12,814 bases of DNA from an uncultured Porphyromonadaceae bacterium (GTDB lineage Bacteria > Bacteroidota > Bacteroidia > Bacteroidales > Muribaculaceae): NCBI GenBank assembly GCA_902461565.1, contig CABPYL010000053.1, positions 1-12,814 of the forward strand, given 5' to 3'. Below, in pieces: positions 7,727 through 12,814 of the stretch. The first letter of the stretch is position 1. Every line of letters begins with the position of its first letter. The notes beneath the pieces are model-generated. The model had not been told where the DNA came from. It ran no database searches and worked only from the letters and a program-made list of their open reading frames with translations. The position numbers were made by a program, and so were the translations under genes.

Positions 7727-9844
7727 ATGGATTATCTCGACCAACTGAACAGACAGCAGCTTGATGCCGTGCAGGCTACAGAAGGCCCCGTGCGCGTGCT
7801 TGCCGGCGCCGGTACGGGCAAAACGCGGGCATTGACGGCGCGTTACTGCTACTTAGCCGATCTTCTTGGCATAGACACCTCGTCGATACTGTGCCTGACG
7901 TTTACAAACAAGGCAGCGGCTGAAATGAAAAACCGCATAAAGCCGCTGTTGGGCGATTTCGACCCGGCTTACATCTGTACCTTCCACTCGTTTTGCGTGC
8001 GGATGCTCAAGGAAGATATCCATGTGCTGAACTACCCCGCGCAGTTTGTCCTTATCGATGAAGAGGAACAGGCCGACGTTCTCCAGAAAGTGTATACCGA
8101 CATGGGACTGACTCTTAAGGAGATGCCCATAAAACGGTCGGTAGAGTATGTCGGACGCCGCAAGGAATCCGGCGATTACCTGCAATACATAGAGCAGCTG
8201 AACAACAGCCGCCTTGAGGCCTTGTGCCGGTCTACCGAGGACCGCATGGAGCAGATTTTCTTCCGCTATCTCTACGAGCAGAAAAAGAGCTTCGCGCTCG
8301 ATTTCGACGATGTGATTATCTTTGCCGAGCATATACTGACCAAGTGGCCCGACGTGCTTGCCAAATGGCAGGAGAGGATGCAGTATGTGATGGTTGACGA
8401 GTTTCAGGACGTAAGTCCGCGTCAGTATCGTATAGCGCGTCTTATTTCGCAGGAGCACCGCAATCTTTTTATTGTCGGCGATCCGGACCAGACCATCTAT
8501 ACCTGGCGCGGCGCCGATGTAAACCTTATCCTGGACTTCGACAAATTGTATCCCCATGCCGCTACGATAGTCCTGTGCGACAACTATCGCAGCACTCCGC
8601 AGATTCTTGCGTTGTGCAATTCGCTGATATCGCATAACGAATGCCGCTATCCCAAGCAGCTTACGGCATGTTCGGGGCCCGGCGTGAAACCGGTGATGAA
8701 TCATGCACGGTCGGAAAAGGATGAGGCTGTGTGGATAGCGCGGCGTGTGAACAAGCTGCTGAAGGGCGGACTCACCCCCGACGATATAGCCGTGCTATAC
8801 CGCGCGCACCATCTGTCGCGCCCTATCGAGGATGCGCTGATGAAGGAGGACATACCATACGTAATATATAGCGGTACGGCATTCTATGCCCGTCGCGAGG
8901 TGAAGGATGTGCTGGCATACCTGCGGATGCTTGTTACCGCCGACGATATCGCTTTTATGCGAACGGTGAATAATCCGTCGCGCCGGATAGGGCGGCAGAA
9001 ACTGTCTGTTATACGCAATATCGCCGATTCAGAGGATATTTCGCTGCTGGAGGCACTCCGGCGAGTAGCAGGCGAGCCTCTGTTCGCGCGCACGGGTGCA
9101 AAGGCATACCTTCGCACTATCGATGCGGGCCGCGACCTATTAGGAAAGGTGCCGTTGGGCGACCTGTTGCAGCAGATGCTTGATATGAGCGGTTACGAAG
9201 AGATGTTGCGCAACCTAAGCGAGTGGGAACGCCTCGACAATCTCGCCGAACTTAAACGCGCCATAGAGGAGGCAGGGCACGACGATGACGCCACCCTCGA
9301 TAATTTCCTCTCGCGCGCGGCACTGATAGCGAACATCGACCGCACCGCGGGCGAGAATCCTACCGTGAAGCTTATGACCGTACATACCGCCAAGGGCATG
9401 GAGTTTCCTGTCGTTTTCGTCTGTGGCCTCAGTGAAGGTAATTTCCCCTCACGGCGCAGTTCCGGTCCGGAGGACATAGAGGAGGAACGGCGCCTGGCCT
9501 ACGTGGCCGTTACCCGTGCCCGGCGCGAGCTGTACCTGTCGGACAGCGAGGGCTACAGCCGCGACAACACGGCCAAACAACCGTCGCGCTTCATATACGA
9601 GATGGGCGTGGACAACATGAAACTCGAGACACCGCTGCCCGACCCGCCGAAGGATGCGCCCGTGATGGCCGGTGCTATGGAAAAAGCACGCTTTGCCCTT
9701 GGCGACAGGGTAGAGCATCCGGTTTTCGGAAAAGGCACCGTTATGGGTATCGACGCCGCAAAACAGGTGTTCTCCGTAAAGTTCGACAATTTAAACACAT
9801 TGCGCACACTGCGATTCGGCGCTCCGCTCGAATCTGCCGACTGA
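7727..9844 (+). CDS. UvrD/PcrA-type superfamily 1 DNA helicase
   Basis: A 705-residue 3'-5' helicase of the UvrD/Rep/PcrA family, acting in nucleotide excision repair, mismatch repair or clearing proteins from DNA. Visible motifs: the Q-motif region LNRQQLDAV (7-15), Walker A AGAGTGKT (26-33), motif Ia LTFTNKAAAEM (57-67), motif Ic TFHSF (85-89), VDEFQD (223-228), GDPDQTIYTWRGAD (251-264), NYRS (286-289), motif V TVHTAKGMEF (551-560) and motif VI YVAVTRAR (592-599). The C terminus carries the PcrA/UvrD-style Tudor-like segment with GDRVEHPVFGKGTV (659-672). Bacteroidetes carry several paralogues, so I do not choose between uvrD and pcrA as a symbol. The ATG is well placed because the conserved N terminus begins a few residues later. 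It has a probable own promoter and lies 9 bases ahead of the HAD gene. Confidence 0.95.
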   Translation: MDYLDQLNRQQLDAVQATEGPVRVLAGAGTGKTRALTARYCYLADLLGIDTSSILCLTFTNKAAAEMKNRIKPLLGDFDPAYICTFHSFCVRMLKEDIHVLNYPAQFVLIDEEEQADVLQKVYTDMGLTLKEMPIKRSVEYVGRRKESGDYLQYIEQLNNSRLEALCRSTEDRMEQIFFRYLYEQKKSFALDFDDVIIFAEHILTKWPDVLAKWQERMQYVMVDEFQDVSPRQYRIARLISQEHRNLFIVGDPDQTIYTWRGADVNLILDFDKLYPHAATIVLCDNYRSTPQILALCNSLISHNECRYPKQLTACSGPGVKPVMNHARSEKDEAVWIARRVNKLLKGGLTPDDIAVLYRAHHLSRPIEDALMKEDIPYVIYSGTAFYARREVKDVLAYLRMLVTADDIAFMRTVNNPSRRIGRQKLSVIRNIADSEDISLLEALRRVAGEPLFARTGAKAYLRTIDAGRDLLGKVPLGDLLQQMLDMSGYEEMLRNLSEWERLDNLAELKRAIEEAGHDDDATLDNFLSRAALIANIDRTAGENPTVKLMTVHTAKGMEFPVVFVCGLSEGNFPSRRSSGPEDIEEERRLAYVAVTRARRELYLSDSEGYSRDNTAKQPSRFIYEMGVDNMKLETPLPDPPKDAPVMAGAMEKARFALGDRVEHPVFGKGTVMGIDAAKQVFSVKFDNLNTLRTLRFGAPLESAD

Positions 9845-9853
9845 TATACCGAT

Positions 9854-10696
9854 ATGAAGAAAGATACATTGTATGTAACCGATCTGGACGGTACTCTGCT
9901 GGGAACCGACAGCCGTATTTCGCAGCGATCCGCTGAAATAATCTCCGAGCTGACGGATTGTGGGGCGCTTATCACCGTTGCCACGGCGCGCACACCGGCC
10001 ACAGTGGTGCCGATTTTAGAGCAGACGCGCACCACTCCACCGGCAGTGGTGATGACGGGTACGGCATACTGGGATCGCTGCGCCGATATGTTTACGGATG
10101 TTAGGACAGTCGACGGTGGCGATGTTGAGGCTGTGCTGGATTTCTGCCGTCTGCATGACGTACACCCGTTTGTGTATCTGAAAGCGTCCGACGGTACCAC
10201 GATGGATGTTTACCATGCCGCACCGGAGCTTAACAAAGCTGAGCGTAACTTCTACGAAGAACGTGCGCATCTGAAACTGAAACGTTTCCACCTTGGTACT
10301 CCGGCTCCCGCCGCGCGGGCTACCAATACACTGATTATGTATGCGATGGGCGATGCACGCGCAATCCGGAACGCATATAGCGAACTTCAGGGGAAAACAG
10401 ACTGCTCGGTGTTCTGCTATCCGGATATCTTCAACAGCGACGTGTACAATTTAGAGATTTTTCCGCCAGGAGTGAATAAGGCCGAGGCAATACTGAGGCT
10501 TAAAGAACGCCTTGGCGCGCGACGCCTTGTGGTGTTCGGCGACAATCTGAACGACCTTCCGATGCTGGCCGTGGCCGATGTGGCCGTTGCTGTGGGGAAC
10601 GCGCTTCCGGAGGTGAAGGAAAAGGCGGATATCGTTATAGAGCCGAACTACACCGATTCCGTAGCCCGGTTTATCGAGGCTGATTTCAACAGCTGA
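9854..10696 (+). CDS. Cof-type HAD-superfamily hydrolase (sugar-phosphate phosphatase-like)
   Basis: A 280-residue HAD phosphatase of the Cof/YidA type (C2B cap), cytosolic enzymes that dephosphorylate sugar phosphates, flavin precursors or similar small molecules using Mg2+. Motif I is DLDGT at 10-14 (D10 nucleophile, D12 acid/base), motif II is the T in TVATART (T44), motif III is K209 in GVNKAEAI, and motif IV is GDNLND at 229-234. The cap domain fills about residues 85-200. The length is normal for the family. Substrate specificity cannot be predicted. The gene starts 9 bases after the helicase stop and I see no separate promoter, so it is probably in the same transcript. Its TGA stop directly abuts the stop of the convergent GtrA gene, with no terminator between them. 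Confidence 0.93.
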   Translation: MKKDTLYVTDLDGTLLGTDSRISQRSAEIISELTDCGALITVATARTPATVVPILEQTRTTPPAVVMTGTAYWDRCADMFTDVRTVDGGDVEAVLDFCRLHDVHPFVYLKASDGTTMDVYHAAPELNKAERNFYEERAHLKLKRFHLGTPAPAARATNTLIMYAMGDARAIRNAYSELQGKTDCSVFCYPDIFNSDVYNLEIFPPGVNKAEAILRLKERLGARRLVVFGDNLNDLPMLAVADVAVAVGNALPEVKEKADIVIEPNYTDSVARFIEADFNS

Positions 10697-11143
10697 CTAC
10701 CGGAAAGTTACGATGCGGTTGTAAACAAAATTGGCCAGGGTGTAGATAACGTTGCCGAGAAGTGTGGCAATACCGTAGCCGGATAGCACTATGCCGAAGA
10801 CGTTATAGTTGAAATCGCCAATCCAAGATTCTGTTATCATCCACACGGCCCACAGCTGCAGACCGTAGCATAGGAAGAAGCCGAGGATGAATCTGATAGC
10901 CTCGGGCAGGTAGCGTCCGTGCGAGCGGAACACCCACTGTTTGTTGCATAGGAACGAGTTGGCTACGCCGCACACATATCCGAGGGCGTTGCTGAGATAT
11001 AGGTTCCAGCCGAAAAGCGATTTGCATACGTAGATAACACCAAGTGTTATAATGGTGTTGAGGGCACCCACCATACAGTATTTTACGAACTGCACGATTT
11101 TTCCCATCTTCCCTTCGTTGTCGTGTAGAGTCTTTTCAGTCAT
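10697..11143 (-). CDS. GtrA family membrane protein
   Basis: A 148-residue protein with four predicted membrane helices (about 22-42, 49-67, 83-103 and 117-140) and the GtrA-family hallmarks: FVKYCMVGALNT near 19-30, NKQWVFR at 67-73 and the C-terminal NFVYNRIVTF at 138-147. GtrA proteins are proposed to help move lipid-linked sugars across the inner membrane for O-antigen or teichoic-acid decoration; the substrate here is unknown. I chose ATG 11143, whose ATGACTGA overlaps the stop of the upstream TRIC gene by 8 bases, a classic coupling arrangement. ATG 11164 (7 residues longer) and ATG 11107 (12 residues shorter) are possible. It is the last gene of its operon and ends flush against the HAD gene. 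No sugar transferase of the usual GtrB type is adjacent. Confidence 0.9.
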   Translation of the reverse strand: MTEKTLHDNEGKMGKIVQFVKYCMVGALNTIITLGVIYVCKSLFGWNLYLSNALGYVCGVANSFLCNKQWVFRSHGRYLPEAIRFILGFFLCYGLQLWAVWMITESWIGDFNYNVFGIVLSGYGIATLLGNVIYTLANFVYNRIVTFR

Positions 11144-11780
11144 CGGGGAGGTTTTTCGGGTCAATTTTGAGAATTGGCAAAGCCCAGTTGTAGTGCACGG
11201 CAGCTATGCGCAGTCCAACGACAGTGGCGGCGCACGCTATCTGCGCCCATATTGCGGGCATACCGGTTATTCCGGCGATGAACCAGTATATAAGACCTCC
11301 GGCGAGGCATGCGGTGGCATATATGTCCTTACGGAAAAAGAGAGGTTCCACGTTGATGAGAATGTCGCGGATAACACCACCGAACGAGCCTGTTATTATA
11401 CCCATTATGATGGCAACCCAATAGGGATATCCGCAGGCAAGGCTTTTTTCGATTCCTACCACGACGAACAGCGCCAGACCGATGGCGTCGAAAATGAACA
11501 GCGTTCGCAGGCCTTTTACAAGGATGTGGCGGAAGACTATAACTGTTACCAGAGACAGGAACGTTACTGCCACATACATCCACGACTGCATCCAGAACAC
11601 AGGAATGTCCAGGAGGACGTCGCGTAATGTGCCGCCGCCGATAGCCGTTACAAAGCCGACAACATAGGCGCCGAACCAGTCGAAGCTCTTGGCCGCTGCA
11701 AGGCGTATGCCGGATATGGCAAATGCGATGGTGCCGAGTACCTCGATGATGAAAAGGAACAGATTGGGATCGTCGGTCAT
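11136..11780 (-). CDS. TRIC cation channel / UPF0126 family membrane protein (YicG/YadS-like)
   Basis: A 214-residue inner-membrane protein with about seven hydrophobic helices and the internal duplication typical of UPF0126. The two halves carry matching glycine-rich motifs, GGGTLRD at 48-54 and GGVIRD at 134-139, each following a helix with a small-residue signature (LGTIAFAISG at 15-24 and FDAIGLALFVVVG at 97-109). Prokaryotic TRIC-fold members include K+-permeable channels, and E. coli YicG is reported as a glycine importer, so either ion or amino-acid transport is possible; the sequence alone does not decide. The start codon overlaps the nth stop by 4 bases (ATGA), and the stop overlaps the GtrA start, so it is probably translated by coupling within the operon. 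Confidence 0.92.
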   Translation of the reverse strand: MTDDPNLFLFIIEVLGTIAFAISGIRLAAAKSFDWFGAYVVGFVTAIGGGTLRDVLLDIPVFWMQSWMYVAVTFLSLVTVIVFRHILVKGLRTLFIFDAIGLALFVVVGIEKSLACGYPYWVAIIMGIITGSFGGVIRDILINVEPLFFRKDIYATACLAGGLIYWFIAGITGMPAIWAQIACAATVVGLRIAAVHYNWALPILKIDPKNLPDD

Positions 11781-12487
11781 TCAGGGTTGTCTTGTTTTGT
11801 GTGCGGGGAGGCGAAAGCGACGGTCTTTTCAATAGCGCGACGCTCTTTTGCCTGCTCGTTTTGGTGATAGCGGCAGATATCGCTCAGAAAGCAGCTCTCG
11901 CATTCGGGTTTGCGTGCCTTGCACACATAGCGTCCGTGGAGAATGAGCCAGTGGTGTGCCTGGGGAATCTGTTCCGCTGGAATGTTTGCGGTGAGTTTCT
12001 TCTCGGTTGTGAGCGGATTGCGGCTTCGGGTAGTGAGGCCTATTCGTTCGGCCACACGGAACACGTGAGTATCCACCGCCATCGCGGGCTTGTTGTAGAT
12101 AACCGACAGGATGACATTGGCTGTCTTGCGTCCTACGCCTGGAATGGTGAGGAGGTCGTCGATATCGTCGGGCACGCGTCCGTCGAAGCTATCGCATAGC
12201 TTGCGGGCCATGCCTATGAGCGACTTGGTCTTGTTGTTGGGGTAGGAAACCGATTTTATGTATTCGAACACCTGTTCGGGCGTGGCCTGTGCGAGCGAAG
12301 GTGCATCCGGAAAGGCCTTGAACAGGGGCGGCGTTATCATGTTCACGCGTTTGTCGGTGCATTGGGCCGAGAGGATTACGGCGACGAGGAGCTGGAAAGG
12401 GTCGGAGTAGTGCAGCTCGGTTTTCGGCGAAGGCATTTCTTTGCCGAAACGTTCCAAAACAGCCTGATAGCGTTCTTTCTGATTCAT
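11777..12487 (-). CDS. nth: Endonuclease III (DNA glycosylase/AP lyase)
   Basis: Nth removes oxidised pyrimidines from DNA and nicks at the abasic site in base excision repair. The 236-residue protein has the helix-hairpin-helix LLTIPGVGRKTAN at 112-124 with catalytic lysine K121, the catalytic aspartate D139 in AVDTHVFRV (137-145), and the C-terminal 4Fe-4S loop with spacing C-x6-C-x2-C-x5-C (C189, C196, C199, C205). It is about 25 residues longer than E. coli Nth; the extra is mainly a charged tail after the cluster. The gene begins 82 bases after the pheS stop and just past the pheS terminator, with no recognisable TAnnTTTG box in the 24 bases between terminator and ATG. Its stop overlaps the TRIC start. 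Confidence 0.97.
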   Translation of the reverse strand: MNQKERYQAVLERFGKEMPSPKTELHYSDPFQLLVAVILSAQCTDKRVNMITPPLFKAFPDAPSLAQATPEQVFEYIKSVSYPNNKTKSLIGMARKLCDSFDGRVPDDIDDLLTIPGVGRKTANVILSVIYNKPAMAVDTHVFRVAERIGLTTRSRNPLTTEKKLTANIPAEQIPQAHHWLILHGRYVCKARKPECESCFLSDICRYHQNEQAKERRAIEKTVAFASPHTKQDNPE

Positions 12488-12511
12488 ACCGTGGCGGGGA
12501 TGATGGCGGTT

Positions 12512-12541
12512 AAAAAATCACCCTGCGCATCGGGCAGGGTG
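12512..12541 (-). terminator. Rho-independent terminator of pheS
   Basis: Read on the minus strand, an 8-base-pair stem (CACCCTGC at 12541-12534 with GCAGGGTG at 12526-12519) encloses a 7-base loop. After one A it is followed by six T residues (A run at 12512-12517 on the plus strand). It begins 28 bases after the pheS stop. It leaves only about 24 bases before the nth start, so nth transcription would need read-through or a promoter I do not recognise. Confidence 0.85.
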
Positions 12542-12569
12542 GTTGTATGGCTGATGTGTGTGGGTGCAA

Positions 12570-12814
12570 TTAATGGGCGGCAACAAACTCGTCGAGGAAA
12601 CGGCGGTCGTTCTCGGAGAAGAGGCGCAGGTCCTTGACCTGATATTTGAGGTTCGTGATACGCTCGATACCCATGCCGAGTGCGAAGCCGGTATATTCCT
12701 TGGAGTCGATACCGCATGCTTCGAGGACGTTGGGGTCCACCATGCCGCAACCGAGGATTTCGACCCAGCCGGTGCCTTTGCAGAATGAGCAGCCCTTGCC
12801 GCCGCAGAGGTCGC
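12570..12814 (-). CDS. pheS: Phenylalanine-tRNA ligase alpha subunit, C-terminal part (cut by window edge)
   Basis: The last 80 complete codons and the TAA stop of PheS, the catalytic subunit of the alpha2-beta2 enzyme that charges tRNA-Phe. The fragment carries the conserved end of the catalytic domain: DLCGGKGCSFCKGTGW at the cut edge, then EILGCGMVDPNVLE, then the class II motif 3 stretch GFALGMGIERIT. It closes with KDLRLFSENDRRFL and a short tail ending AAH. The start and most of the gene lie beyond base 12814; complete PheS is about 340 residues. It has its own terminator ahead of nth. Identification rests on strong, family-specific motifs. Confidence 0.96.
   Translation of the reverse strand, partial: DLCGGKGCSFCKGTGWVEILGCGMVDPNVLEACGIDSKEYTGFALGMGIERITNLKYQVKDLRLFSENDRRFLDEFVAAH

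Noticed and set aside
5600..7744. A 714-codon open frame on the minus strand covering nearly all of recQ
   Set aside because: Its codons align exactly with recQ codons on the opposite strand, so it stays open simply because recQ avoids TTA, CTA and TCA. The product has an odd His-, Arg- and Cys-rich composition and no recognisable domain, while recQ has complete motifs.
7853..8704. A 283-codon minus-strand frame inside the UvrD/PcrA helicase
   Set aside because: Codon-aligned antisense shadow lying over helicase motifs that are clearly under selection on the plus strand.
11052..11627. A 191-codon plus-strand frame opposite the TRIC and GtrA genes
   Set aside because: No domain, low-complexity hydrophilic product, and it lies over two overlapping membrane-protein genes with clear family motifs.
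12558..12788. A 76-codon plus-strand frame over the right edge
   Set aside because: It is antisense to the conserved PheS C terminus.
1..12814. Search for a defence island, CRISPR array, toxin-antitoxin pair, retron or mobile element
   Set aside because: No repeats, small paired genes, reverse transcriptase, nuclease-helicase fusion or transposase seen; the two helicases have the standard housekeeping architecture.

Overview
The window looks like chromosomal DNA from a member of the Bacteroidales. A Muribaculaceae-like genome is my best guess, from protein flavour and a moderately high G+C content, but this is inference. Three things support Bacteroidetes: a long DUF2723-type membrane glycosyltransferase, promoters of the Bacteroidetes TTTG / TAnnTTTG type, and no clear Shine-Dalgarno sequences ahead of the genes. 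I see no insertion sequences, tRNA or rRNA genes, CRISPR array, phage genes or attachment sites. Coding density is very high and every intergenic gap is under 150 bases.

Layout. Bases 1-55 hold the intrinsic terminator of a gene lying to the left. A consensus promoter (106-137) then starts a plus-strand run: a DUF2723 glycosyltransferase (166-3996), a NodB-type polysaccharide deacetylase (4001-4621) and the epoxyqueuosine reductase queG (4596-5546), separated by 4 bases or overlapping. A -7 box at the end of queG precedes recQ (5564-7690). A complete promoter right after the recQ stop precedes a UvrD/PcrA-type helicase (7727-9844), followed 9 bases later by a Cof-type HAD phosphatase (9854-10696).

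The right part is on the minus strand and converges on the HAD gene with no spacer. Read leftwards it holds the 3' end of pheS (cut by the window edge), its terminator (12512-12541), the endonuclease III gene nth (12487-11777), a TRIC/UPF0126 (YicG/YadS-like) membrane protein (11780-11136) and a GtrA-family membrane protein (11143-10697). The last three genes overlap by 4 and 8 bases, so they probably form one translationally coupled unit.

How they fit together. RecQ and the UvrD/PcrA helicase are both 3'-5' DNA repair helicases, and Nth handles oxidised bases, so the window is rich in genome maintenance, although in two opposed operons. The glycosyltransferase, deacetylase and GtrA protein belong to envelope or glycan biology; QueG completes queuosine in tRNA. 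All are known families. I do not see a new multi-gene system here. The most interesting signals are small: promoters whose -7 box nearly touches the start codon, a strong hairpin inside the deacetylase gene, and back-to-back convergent stop codons with no terminator.
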